From: Nonomuraea rubra
GTDB taxonomy: Bacteria; Actinomycetota; Actinomycetes; Streptosporangiales; Streptosporangiaceae
DNA length: 64,000 nucleotides
Direction: 5' to 3'
Assembly (NCBI RefSeq): GCF_014207985.1
Contig: NZ_JACHMI010000001.1
Location: 11,391,001-11,455,000, forward strand
Part shown: in pieces, positions 27,823 to 36,861 of the stretch
How the letters are laid out: every line of letters starts with the position of its first letter
Numbering within the stretch: the stretch's first letter is position 1
Made by a program: the position numbers and the translations under genes
The notes under the pieces: generated by a model
Seen by the model: the letters and a program-made list of their open reading frames with translations, nothing else
The model's database searches: none
Told to the model about the DNA's origin: nothing

Positions 27823-28010
27823 GCCGGGAGCACGAAGACCCCCACGGTCCTCGTGACTCCCGGCCTCGACAGAGTGCCGGGGGATGGGACGGTCGGTGAT
27901 CCGTCCCATCCCCCGGCCACCGGCATCCAGGGCGACGGCGGCGCGACACGCCACCGAACCCCCCTCCGCGTCCTGATGGCCGGCGCCACCGCGCCCTTGG
28001 CTGGATGCCG
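27823..28010 (-). ncRNA. Candidate structured RNA in the guaB leader (three stem-loops)
   Basis: Reading toward guaB on the minus strand there are three consecutive structures. P1 is CGGCATCCAG (27921-27930) with CTGGATGCCG (28001-28010), a perfect 10-bp stem around a GC-rich internal region. P2 is GCCGGGGGATGGGACGG (27876-27892) with 27901-27917, a perfect 17-bp stem and 8-nt loop. P3 spans 27823-27864, about 17 bp in three segments with small bulges. No gene is found in this roughly 420-bp divergent region between guaB and the regulator at 28177. It could be a cis-regulatory leader, an attenuator or a small RNA; strand and function are not proven. Confidence 0.5.
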
Positions 28011-28058
28011 ACGCTAGGTAAAGCCTGCGTTACTCAACGGAACATCGCAATGTGAAAA

Positions 28059-28072
28059 CGTGCAATTGCACG
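28059..28072. promoter_or_regulatory. Perfect 14-bp palindrome upstream of the TrmB/LuxR-like gene
   Basis: CGTGCAATTGCACG reads the same on both strands and is followed by another TTGCACG half-site 3 nt later, giving two TTGCACG direct repeats. It sits in an AT-richer stretch about 105 bp before the regulator start, and also upstream of the guaB leader. It is likely a dimeric protein binding site; the protein is unknown. Confidence 0.55.
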
Positions 28073-28176
28073 AAGTTGCACGCCGCGGCGAAGCAGTCAG
28101 CGCAACACGCGGACACGAAGCGAATGCGGGGTTATCCTCACGGCACGCCCGTGTCCCCCCAACGGAGCCGCCCATA

Positions 28177-29193
28177 ATGCGCGACGAGCCGCTGATCATG
28201 TCCGACCCGCTCGAGACACTGGGCCTCGACCAGGCCCAGACCGCGCTCTACTCCGCGGTGCTGCGCCTGCACAAGGCGACCCGTTCGGACCTGGCCCAGG
28301 CCATGGACGGCCCGATCGAGAAGGTCGGCCGCCAGCTCGACGACCTCGTCAGGCTGGGAGTGATCGACGAACACTCGGGCCAGTACCTGGCCAGACACCC
28401 CGCGGCGGCGCTCGGCCGGCTGATCGCCGAGCGGCTCGACAGGCTGGCGGAGGAGAGCCGCAGGATCGACTCGGCGCTGGGCTCGATCCGAGGGCTGATC
28501 CGCGACTACGACGCCGGGCGCGACTATCGCAGCGGGCCTTTCACGGTGGAGATGGCGAGGGGGGCGGACATCCTCTACGAGAGCGTGGTGGGCATCGCCG
28601 TACAATGTCAAACCCCACCAATGCCTTTACTAACCGCAGTTCCCGATGACCGGACTATGACTGACTTTGTCCGTAAATTTGCGGATCCATGGATTGATGC
28701 GCAAAAACGGAATTTGCTTACCGTTCAAGCGATCATCCCGGTTTCCAGTCTGGTGCTCCCCGGCGTCCGCGATCAGCTCACCCGGCTCACGGAGGCGGGG
28801 GGCGAGGTGCGCACGATGGACCGGGTGCCGAGCTGGTTCATGGCCGCCGGGCCCGAGATGGCCGGCCTGCCCGCCCACTGGGGCGGCAACCTGCCCGACC
28901 ACGCCTACAACTTCTACCTCGTGCGCACGTCCGTCGTGGTGGGCGTGCTCAGCTCGCTCTTCCGCGAGCTGTGGGCCCGCGCCGTGCCCCTGCCGTGGGG
29001 ACGCGGGAGAGACGGCGCTCTCCAGGTGCTGCGCCTGGCCGCGCAGGGCATGTGCGACGACTCGATCGCCCGCCAGCTCGGCGTGTCGGTACGCACCGTC
29101 CGTGCCCGCTTCGCCGACGCGATGACCGAGTTGGGGGCTCAATCCCGCTTCCACGCCGGGGTCGAGGCGGCCAGACGCGGATGGCTGAGGTAA
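28177..29193 (+). CDS. TrmB-like N-terminus / LuxR-type HTH transcriptional regulator
   Basis: This 338-residue regulator starts with a TrmB-like winged-helix region (about 8-60, LGLDQAQTALYSAVLRLHKATRSDLAQAM) and ends in a LuxR helix-turn-helix (about 285-335, LRLAAQGMCDDSIARQLGVSVRTVRARFADAMTELGA). Such regulators are common in Actinobacteria but targets are rarely known. ATG 28177 has GGAG 8 nt upstream; ATG 28198 is the alternative. Codons about 143-190 (28600-28745) are strikingly AT-rich, with AAA, TTT, CAA and a TTA at codon 151, unlike the rest of the gene. This suggests a patched or recombined segment and possible bldA dependence. Confidence 0.88.
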   Translation: MRDEPLIMSDPLETLGLDQAQTALYSAVLRLHKATRSDLAQAMDGPIEKVGRQLDDLVRLGVIDEHSGQYLARHPAAALGRLIAERLDRLAEESRRIDSALGSIRGLIRDYDAGRDYRSGPFTVEMARGADILYESVVGIAVQCQTPPMPLLTAVPDDRTMTDFVRKFADPWIDAQKRNLLTVQAIIPVSSLVLPGVRDQLTRLTEAGGEVRTMDRVPSWFMAAGPEMAGLPAHWGGNLPDHAYNFYLVRTSVVVGVLSSLFRELWARAVPLPWGRGRDGALQVLRLAAQGMCDDSIARQLGVSVRTVRARFADAMTELGAQSRFHAGVEAARRGWLR

Positions 29194-29232
29194 ACCCCAC
29201 CGCGCGGGCCGCTTCGGTCATATGGTGGGAAG

Positions 29233-29610
29233 GTGCTGGAAGACGTCCCCCGCGATCCGTTCGCGGACGACCCGAACGACCCGTCCTCGGCGATGGGCGC
29301 GCTCGACGACGCCGAGCCACTCACCGCCGCCGAGCGCGACGAGGCCATCACCGACCTCGCCGACGTCGAGGTCTTCCGCTCCCTGCTCGAACCGCAGGGG
29401 GTGCTGGGGCTCGTGCTCGACTGCCCTGAATGCGGCGAGCAGCACTTCTTCGACTGGGAGCTGCTGCGCGGCAACCTCAAACAGATGATCGAGAAAGGCC
29501 AGCCGCAGGTGCACGAGCCGGCCTTCCATCCGGACCCCGCCGACTACGTCAGCTGGGACTACGCCCGCGGCTACGTCGACGGCGTCATCGACACGGAGGA
29601 GCGCCGCTGA
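29233..29610 (+). CDS. DUF5319 family protein
   Basis: This 125-residue acidic protein opens with DPFADDPNDPSSAMGALDDAEPL, typical of DUF5319, and has LVLDCPECGEQHFFDWELLRGNL with a CxxC pair and a C-terminal [16 protein letters not shown]. The function is unknown; the family is conserved beside SigD-like ECF sigma genes in Actinobacteria. The start at GTG 29233 is tentative because the GGGAAG ribosome-site-like run abuts it. Its last 40 nt overlap the convergent small RsdA-like gene. Confidence 0.85.
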   Translation: MLEDVPRDPFADDPNDPSSAMGALDDAEPLTAAERDEAITDLADVEVFRSLLEPQGVLGLVLDCPECGEQHFFDWELLRGNLKQMIEKGQPQVHEPAFHPDPADYVSWDYARGYVDGVIDTEERR

Positions 29611-29723
29611 TCGACGTCCTCGAGCAGCGCGGCGAGCAGCCGCGCCGCGCGATCGCCCGGATCGGGCAGCTCTCCACGACCGAGCGCGTCGAGCAGCGCA
29701 TCGGTATCTTCCTCAGGCGTCAA
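29571..29723 (-). CDS. 50-residue RsdA-like anti-sigma-D fragment or mini anti-sigma factor
   Basis: The small gene starts at a TTG that overlaps the sigma stop (TTGA), with GGAG 5 nt upstream inside the sigma gene. It encodes [18 protein letters not shown], then [20 protein letters not shown]. This matches the sigma-binding N-terminus of anti-sigma-D factor RsdA (pattern LLDALA..E...DP.D..LAALL..W). Full RsdA continues into a membrane helix and an outer domain; here a TAG ends it after 50 residues, and no remnant follows because DUF5319 occupies the DNA on the other strand. Either a soluble minimal anti-sigma or a truncated gene. I identified it by reading the strand directly. Confidence 0.65.
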   Translation of the reverse strand: MTPEEDTDALLDALGRGELPDPGDRAARLLAALLEDVDQRRSSVSMTPST

Positions 29724-30385
29724 GCCGACTCCAGCTCGGCCATCTGCCTCAACCTCGCCAGCGCCCGATGCTGGGCGACGCGGACCGCACCCGGTGACAT
29801 ACCGAGTACATTACCGGTCTCCTCGGCCGACAGCCCCGACACCACCCGCAACAGCAGCAACTCGCGCTGGTTGTCGGGCAGCCTGGCCAGCAGCCGCCGG
29901 GCGTGCTCCACCTCGATGTAACGGACCACCGTCTCCTCGGGCCCCGGGCCGTCGTCGGGCCCGTCGGGCAGATCCTGGGTCGGCACCGCGGAGCGCACCG
30001 AGCTCCGCAGCGCGTCGGCCACCTTGTGCGAGGCGATCCCGAACACGAAGGACGCGAAGGGCCGCCCCATGTCCCGGTACCGCGGCAGCGCGGACAACAC
30101 CGCGATGCACACCTCCTGGGCTACGTCATCGGCAATGTGATATTGCCCTGAAACCCTGCCCAGCCTGGCGCGGCAATACCGCACCACCATCGGACGCAAC
30201 TCCCCGAGCAGGGATTCGATCGCACTGCGATCTCCCTGCACGGCGAGGCTCGTCAGTTCCCTAAGGTCGGAGTCATCCGTCCGTGCCGGAAGTCTCGACG
30301 CGAGCCTTACCCCAATTTTGGCGTCGGCGACGCTTCCCTCGCTCACGATAGGCATGATGCCCGCACTGATCCGGCCTGTCGTCAT
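29720..30385 (-). CDS. ECF sigma factor, SigD/ShbA-like
   Basis: This 221-residue ECF sigma factor has region 2 (about 70-125: [31 protein letters not shown] and [20 protein letters not shown]) and region 4 (about 160-215: [47 protein letters not shown]). Position between guaB and groEL, next to DUF5319, matches SigD of mycobacteria and ShbA of streptomycetes; orthology is inferred. The start is uncertain (ATG 30385, ATG 30355 or a later GTG), as none has a clear ribosome site. The 226-bp upstream region to 30611 is AT-rich and probably holds its promoter; no gene is seen there. Confidence 0.92.
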   Translation of the reverse strand: MTTGRISAGIMPIVSEGSVADAKIGVRLASRLPARTDDSDLRELTSLAVQGDRSAIESLLGELRPMVVRYCRARLGRVSGQYHIADDVAQEVCIAVLSALPRYRDMGRPFASFVFGIASHKVADALRSSVRSAVPTQDLPDGPDDGPGPEETVVRYIEVEHARRLLARLPDNQRELLLLRVVSGLSAEETGNVLGMSPGAVRVAQHRALARLRQMAELESA

Positions 30386-30611
30386 AGCGAACGGCTACGG
30401 ATTGGTCACATTGAAGCGACGATAACGAGCAGTAATCAACCGACCACACTAAGCCTTTATGCTGACATAATGTTTCAGGCGATAACCCGGAATGCGCGAC
30501 ATTTGTCAGACCCCCCGACGCTTATCGCACACTCCCGGTTTACTCCAATAAGCCACCTTTTCCCCCACTTCCCCCCAACCCGCCCATGAGGGGACACGCC
30601 GCCGCTCAAGA

Positions 30612-31208
30612 TCATTCATCGCGCGCGTCCAGCAGTTCGAGGTATCCCCGTACCGCCTCCCAGAGGTGATGTTCCGGATACCGCCGCAACCCCCGGTGCT
30701 CCCGCCGCCACTGACGGTCCCAGTACGCCCCCTGCACCGCCCTGAGGTGCTCCAGAGCCGCCTCCAGCTCCTCCGCCACCCCGGCGACCCGCTCCTCCCC
30801 GCGGGGAGCCCCAGCACCGCGCAGCGCCTCGAACCGCCGCTCCCGCAGCGCCGCCAGCACGCCCTCGTCGATCCCCTCCAGCGACCAGAAGCGCACCGGC
30901 CGGTGGATGCGATGGTTGGCCACCGGCTCCCCGAACGACCGCCACCAGTAGGCGATCCCGCCCTCGTCCAGCCGCAGGAAGTCCACCAGCCACGCCGTGC
31001 CCGGCGGGTGCGTGCCCCAGGCCACCTCCTCCGGCGGCAGGTTCAGCACGAAGGCGACCTCGATCTCGGCGAGCGGATCCGCCCCCTCCGTCAGAGGGCC
31101 GAACACGTGCGCCTCCCGCAGGAACGGCTCCTCCGCCGGCAGCCGCCTGGTCTGCTCGCACGCCCCGGCCAGCATCCTCAACCGCTCCACAGCCCGCGCG
31201 TACCGCAT
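30612..31208 (-). CDS. Conserved actinobacterial protein of unknown function
   Basis: This 198-residue soluble protein begins MRYARAVERLRMLAGACEQTR and contains EIEVAFVLNLPPEEVAWGTHPPGTAWLVDFLRLDEGG and RPVRFWSLEGIDEGVL, then a helical C-terminus with WDRQWRREHRGLRRYPEHHLWEAVRGYLELLD. The pattern resembles an actinobacterial DUF family (possibly DUF7711) known to me only as hypothetical proteins. No catalytic motif or membrane segment is evident. It lies downstream of groEL beyond a strong terminator, so it likely has its own promoter. Confidence 0.75.
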   Translation of the reverse strand: MRYARAVERLRMLAGACEQTRRLPAEEPFLREAHVFGPLTEGADPLAEIEVAFVLNLPPEEVAWGTHPPGTAWLVDFLRLDEGGIAYWWRSFGEPVANHRIHRPVRFWSLEGIDEGVLAALRERRFEALRGAGAPRGEERVAGVAEELEAALEHLRAVQGAYWDRQWRREHRGLRRYPEHHLWEAVRGYLELLDARDE

Positions 31209-31243
31209 GCTCCCCAGCCTAGGGCCCGGCCCCTGAAACGCCG

Positions 31244-31276
31244 TACGGCCCGCACCCCCTCCGGGTGCGGGCCGTA
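31244..31276 (-). terminator. Terminator after groEL
   Basis: A perfect 14-bp stem (31244-31257 with 31263-31276; arm TACGGCCCGCACCC) and a 5-nt loop lie 18 nt after the groEL stop. No long T-run follows, as is usual in high-GC genomes. Confidence 0.85.
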
Positions 31277-31294
31277 ACGGGACGGAAGGCGCGG

Positions 31295-32986
<1,692 letters not shown>

Positions 32987-33298
32987 TTACTTCTCGATGA
33001 TCGCGAGAACGTCGCGGGCGGAGAGCACGAGGTACTCCTCGCCGCCGTACTTGACCTCGGTGCCGCCGTACTTGCTGTAGAGGACGATGTCGCCCTCAGA
33101 GACGTCGAGCGGAATCCGCTTGTCGCCGTCCTCGTCCCAGTTGCCCGGGCCCACCGCGAGGACCTTGCCCTCCTGCGGCTTCTCCTTGGCGGTGTCAGGG
33201 ATGACCAGGCCGGAAGCGGTGGTCTGCTCGGCCTCAAGCGGCTGGACCACAATGCGGTCGCCGAGCGGCTTAACGGGAACCTTGGTGGCGGTCGTCAC
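32987..33298 (-). CDS. groES: 10-kDa co-chaperonin GroES
   Basis: This 103-residue GroES forms the heptameric lid for GroEL. It has the family landmarks [33 protein letters not shown] (mobile loop), [24 protein letters not shown] and [14 protein letters not shown]. The start is GTG 33298, with GGGGAGG 7 nt upstream. It is first in the groES-groEL operon, preceded by a vegetative-type promoter and a CIRCE element, so HrcA control is expected. Confidence 0.98.
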   Translation of the reverse strand: MTTATKVPVKPLGDRIVVQPLEAEQTTASGLVIPDTAKEKPQEGKVLAVGPGNWDEDGDKRIPLDVSEGDIVLYSKYGGTEVKYGGEEYLVLSARDVLAIIEK

Positions 33299-33387
33299 GA
33301 TCGGACCTCCCCTTCAGATTTGAATGATCTAGAAGAGGCGACCAGCGGGGCCTGCCGTCGCGGGTGTCAGACCTGCCTCGTCGCACG

Positions 33388-33414
33388 TTGGCACTCTCAA
33401 GGGGAGAGTGCCAA
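33388..33414. promoter_or_regulatory. CIRCE element (HrcA operator)
   Basis: TTGGCACTC-N9-GAGTGCCAA is a perfect 9-9-9 inverted repeat, differing from the canonical CIRCE (TTAGCACTC-N9-GAGTGCTAA) by one symmetric base pair. It lies just downstream of the groES promoter -10, the standard position for HrcA repression of heat-shock genes. Confidence 0.97.
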
Positions 33415-33419
33415 CAGGA

Positions 33420-33448
33420 AACATATGCAAGAGGGGCTTGACAGTCAA
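33420..33448 (-). promoter_or_regulatory. groES-groEL promoter
   Basis: On the minus strand TTGACT (33443-33448) and TATGTT (33420-33425) are separated by 17 bp, a near-consensus vegetative promoter. Transcription would begin inside the CIRCE element, giving a leader of about 110 nt. Confidence 0.85.
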
Positions 33449-33577
33449 CACGAACGCGTCTGCTGAGAGCGATCAGGCCCCCGGCATGGTCGAGTCTTCC
33501 ACGTGCGTGAACCTCCCGGCCGCCGCCGCGCCGCCCGGAGGCCACCCCGCTCCCGCGTGCCGCTAACGTCAGATGAC

Positions 33578-34753
33578 GTGGACCTCGACGCCTTCACCGA
33601 GTTGCTGACCCCGCGCGGCAGGCGCGCGCTGGCGGAGGCCGGGGAGCTGGCGGGCGCCGACCCGGTCGTCGCCGCCACCACGTTGCGCAGGACGTACGAC
33701 GCGGCGCTCACCTCGGCGGCGCTCACCCAGGCCGGGCTCAGGGAGCGGGCCAGGGCCAAGTTCGGCGCGGACGCCGGGCGGATGTTCTTCACGCCGCACG
33801 GCCTGGAGCAGTCCACGAGGGCGGAGGTGGCCGCGCACCGTGCCCGCCGCCTGCTCGACCTGCACGGCGCGCGGGCGCCCCGGGTCGTGGACGCGTGCTG
33901 CGGCGTCGGCGGCGACCTGCTCGCGCTGGCCCGCGCCGGCTGCACCGTGGCCGCCGTGGACACCGACCCGCTGACCGTCGCGGTGGCCAGGGCCAACGCG
34001 GAGGAGTTCGGGCTGGCCGACCGGGTCACGGTGACCGTGGCGGACGCGGCGGACGTCCGGCCGGAGGACTACGACGCGCTGTTCGCCGACCCTGCGAGGC
34101 GGACGGGCCGGGGCCGGACGTTCGACCCCCTGGCCTACTCGCCGCCCTGGCCCGTGGTGCTGGACCTGGTCTCCCGGGCGCGCCTGGCCTGCCTCAAGGT
34201 CGCCCCCGGCATCCCGTACGAGTTCATCCCCGAGGGCGCCGAGGCGGAGTGGATCTCGTACAAGGGGGAGGTCAAGGAGGCCACCCTGTGGACCGGGTCC
34301 CGAGGTGGCAGGCGGGCGACCCTGCTGCCCGGCGGCCACACGATGACCGCCACCGGCGTGCGGGCCCCGGTCGGCGCGCCGGGCCGCTTCGTCTACGAGC
34401 CGGACGGTGCGGCCGTCCGCGCGCACCTGGTCGGCGAGGTGGCCGAGTTGGTCGGCGGCAGGCTGCTCGACCCGATGATCGCCTACGTCACGGCCGACGA
34501 GCCGGTGGACACCCCGTGGGCCGCCGCCTACGAAGTGGATGACATTCTTCCCTTTTCCCTGAAAAGGCTCCGCACCGCCCTCCGTGAGCGACAAATCGGC
34601 AATGTCACCATCAAAAAGCGCGGCTCCGCCGTGGACATCGAGCGCCTGCGCACCGATTTGCGCCTCAAGGGCGACAAATCCATGGTGATCATGCTCACCA
34701 GAATTGCCGACAAACCCTCAGTAATCCTGTGCAAGCCCTCCCCACCTGCCTGA
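33578..34753 (+). CDS. Class I SAM-dependent methyltransferase with THUMP-like domain
   Basis: This 391-residue protein has a methyltransferase core with VVDACCGVGGDLLALARAG (SAM-binding motif I), VAAVDTDPLTVAVARANAE (motif II) and DALFADPARRTGRG, a DPPR/NPPY-like catalytic motif. The C-terminal part (DILPFSLKRLRTALRERQIGNVTIKKRG and so on) matches the THUMP-like domain of a widespread actinobacterial family; the target is probably RNA or a nucleotide, not proven. GTG 33578 is chosen; a TAACGT hexamer 8 nt upstream and no ribosome site suggest a leaderless mRNA. The last 200 nt are clearly more AT-rich than the rest. Confidence 0.88.
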   Translation: MDLDAFTELLTPRGRRALAEAGELAGADPVVAATTLRRTYDAALTSAALTQAGLRERARAKFGADAGRMFFTPHGLEQSTRAEVAAHRARRLLDLHGARAPRVVDACCGVGGDLLALARAGCTVAAVDTDPLTVAVARANAEEFGLADRVTVTVADAADVRPEDYDALFADPARRTGRGRTFDPLAYSPPWPVVLDLVSRARLACLKVAPGIPYEFIPEGAEAEWISYKGEVKEATLWTGSRGGRRATLLPGGHTMTATGVRAPVGAPGRFVYEPDGAAVRAHLVGEVAELVGGRLLDPMIAYVTADEPVDTPWAAAYEVDDILPFSLKRLRTALRERQIGNVTIKKRGSAVDIERLRTDLRLKGDKSMVIMLTRIADKPSVILCKPSPPA

Positions 34754-34948
34754 ATCGCCGAATCCGGCCATCCGTACGTTAATGGCGATCTTTCAATTCA
34801 CCCCTGACGGACCTTGATCGAAAGGCTAAGGTGGGCGGGCGAGGAGTTCTCCGCCCCATTGCGGTTGACCGCGCTCTCACCTTTCAACGATAAACCGGAC
34901 CTATCCCACCGCTGCGCGGCAGACCGTCGGCGAGCGAAGGAGCTTTCG

Positions 34949-36766
34949 GTGGACCATTCCAACCACGCCGCCCTTCTTCCAAACGGCTACGACGCCGTCC
35001 CCAAGAGGATGCGAGACCTGCTCGCGCGTGCCGCCCAGGACCATGTCTACGAGCAACGCACCCAGGGCGCCGTGCTCGACGAGATCCGCCAGCGGCTCGA
35101 AGGCATGGAGTGGCTGCTGCGCGAGGTGCGCGAGCGCGAGCTGGGCGGCCTCAGCGGGGCGCTGGAGACGGTCAGCGGGCGGCTGGACGAGATCTCCGCC
35201 AAGCCACCGATGTGGGCGGAGGGCCTGGCGCAGCACGTGGAGGCCGTACGCGACCACGTCGATGCCGTGGGCGAGAAGGTCGGCCACGTCGACGCCCGGG
35301 TCACCCCGGTGGCCGAGCTGCCGAGCCTGTGGGCCGACGTGGGCACGGTGGGCGAGAGCGTGGAGGAGGCGCTCAGGCGCCTGCAGTCGGTGCTCGACAC
35401 CACCGACGGCATCACCAAGGGCATGTCCGACTTCGCGGCGCAGCTGGCCGGCCTCAACTCCAGCATGGAGGCCGCCGCCAGCCGCTTCACCCGGCTCGAC
35501 AAGTCGATGGCCGAGCTGGCCGGCCGCACCGACCGGGTCGAGGACGTCGTCAACGACCTGTCCGAGAGCGTCACCGCCCGGCTCGCCGACACCGACCAGC
35601 GGCTCAGCACCCGGCTGGACGAGACGAACGAGCGGCTCACCACCCGCCTCGACGAGACCGACGAACGGCTGAGCGCCCGCCTGGACGACACGGACCGGCG
35701 GCTCGGCACCCGGCTCGACGAGACCGACCAGCGGCTCGCCACGGCCCTCCTGGAGGCCGACGAGCGCCTCGTCAGCCGGCTCAAGGAGGCCGACGAGACG
35801 CTCACCGGCCGCCTGGCCGGCGTCGAGCAGCGCCTGACCACCAGGCTCGACGAGGCCGACCAGCACCTCGCCGTGCAGCTCGGCGAGAGCGAGCAGCGCC
35901 TGACGGCCAGGCTCAGCGGCGTGGACGCCCGGCTCGACAGGGCCGAGGGCAAGCTCACCGGCCTGGACTCGCGGCTCACCGGGTTCGACAGCCGGCTGGA
36001 GTCCGCCGACGAGTGCCTGGCCGACATCGACACCAGGATCGACGGCCTCGACGGCCGCATGAGCGGCGTGGACAAGCGGCTCGTCTCCATGGACGGCCAG
36101 CTCGGCGGGGTCGACAAGCGGCTGGGCACCCTCGACGGCCACCTGGGCCGCCACGACGACCGGTTCGACGCGCTCGACGTGCGCATCGACGCCCGCTTCT
36201 CCTCGCTCGACGAGCGCATGTCCGCCGCCGACCAGCACGCCGCCGAGCTCGCCACCCGCAACGAGGGCCGCTTCAACAAGCTCGACAACCAGATGGACGC
36301 CATCGACGAGCGGCTGGTCGAGGCCGAGGAGCACATGAGCAGCCGCTTCGACGCCATCGACGGCCACTTCGGCGGCCTCGACACCCGCTTCCACGGCTTC
36401 GACACCCACCTCAACGGGCTGGCCGCGCGCGCCGAGCAGGCGGGCGAGCACCTGGAGTCGGTCGACGAGCGCATCGAGGCGGTCACCGCGTCCGTGGGCC
36501 GGCTGCCCGCCGACCTGGCCATCCAGGAGCGGGTGGGCGAGGTGCTCCAGGCGCACGTGGGCGAGCAGGCCGAGCGCCTGACGGCCGCCACCGAGGCGCT
36601 CACCGAGCTGGTCAGGGCCAGGCCCGACGGCGACGAGCTGGCCGGCACGGTGACGGGCATCGTCCAGCCGGCCGCGGCAGACCTGAACAAGCGGCTGGAC
36701 GCGCTGGAGGAGACCATGCTCGCGCTGGCCGAGGCCCTCCTGCGCCCGACCAGGGCCAAGGACTGA
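34949..36766 (+). CDS. Long coiled-coil protein with 11-residue then 7-residue repeats
   Basis: This 605-residue protein has no recognised catalytic domain. Residues about 210-330 are eleven exact 11-residue repeats of the type TRLDETDERLS, with no insertions. They pass directly into twelve 7-residue repeats such as GVDKRLG and GLDSRLT (about 331-414). N- and C-terminal helical regions flank them. Eleven-residue periodicity gives a nearly straight or right-handed coiled coil, seven gives a left-handed one, so this is a rod with a built-in change of pitch. No signal peptide or membrane helix is seen. GTG 34949 is fixed by AAGGAG 6 nt upstream. A cytoskeletal or scaffold role is inference. Confidence 0.85.
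   Translation: MDHSNHAALLPNGYDAVPKRMRDLLARAAQDHVYEQRTQGAVLDEIRQRLEGMEWLLREVRERELGGLSGALETVSGRLDEISAKPPMWAEGLAQHVEAVRDHVDAVGEKVGHVDARVTPVAELPSLWADVGTVGESVEEALRRLQSVLDTTDGITKGMSDFAAQLAGLNSSMEAAASRFTRLDKSMAELAGRTDRVEDVVNDLSESVTARLADTDQRLSTRLDETNERLTTRLDETDERLSARLDDTDRRLGTRLDETDQRLATALLEADERLVSRLKEADETLTGRLAGVEQRLTTRLDEADQHLAVQLGESEQRLTARLSGVDARLDRAEGKLTGLDSRLTGFDSRLESADECLADIDTRIDGLDGRMSGVDKRLVSMDGQLGGVDKRLGTLDGHLGRHDDRFDALDVRIDARFSSLDERMSAADQHAAELATRNEGRFNKLDNQMDAIDERLVEAEEHMSSRFDAIDGHFGGLDTRFHGFDTHLNGLAARAEQAGEHLESVDERIEAVTASVGRLPADLAIQERVGEVLQAHVGEQAERLTAATEALTELVRARPDGDELAGTVTGIVQPAAADLNKRLDALEETMLALAEALLRPTRAKD
35576..36190 (+). repeat. In-gene tandem repeats: 11 x 33 bp, then 12 x 21 bp
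   Basis: From 35576 to 35938 the coding sequence is made of eleven 33-bp units, and from 35939 to 36190 of twelve 21-bp units, with no gap at the junction. They encode the hendecad and heptad repeats of the coiled-coil protein. Copies 2-5 of the 33-bp unit are the most alike. Confidence 0.88.
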
Positions 36767-36771
36767 CGAGC

Positions 36772-36803
36772 GCCGCGCCTGTGGGCAGGCTCACAGGCGC
36801 GGC
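36772..36803 (+). terminator. Terminator after the coiled-coil gene
   Basis: GCCGCGCCTGTG (36772-36783) pairs perfectly with 36792-36803 around an 8-nt loop, 6 nt after the stop codon. No T-run follows. Confidence 0.8.
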
Positions 36804-36861
36804 TGTCACGTTCGCGGGGTCATGACCGTCCGTTGCTCGGAACCCGAAGGGAGAGCGACGG

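Noticed and set aside
27823..27917. Plus-strand terminators of an unseen gene
   Set aside because: No plus-strand gene ends here and two strong hairpins plus a third long-range stem suggest a structured leader rather than simple termination; not fully excluded.
28059..28072. LexA box
   Set aside because: The actinobacterial LexA site is CGAACN4GTTCG-like; this palindrome does not match.
29720..30385. A WhiB gene next to the SigD-like sigma factor, as in mycobacteria
   Set aside because: No Cys4 WhiB pattern is found between guaB and groEL on either strand.
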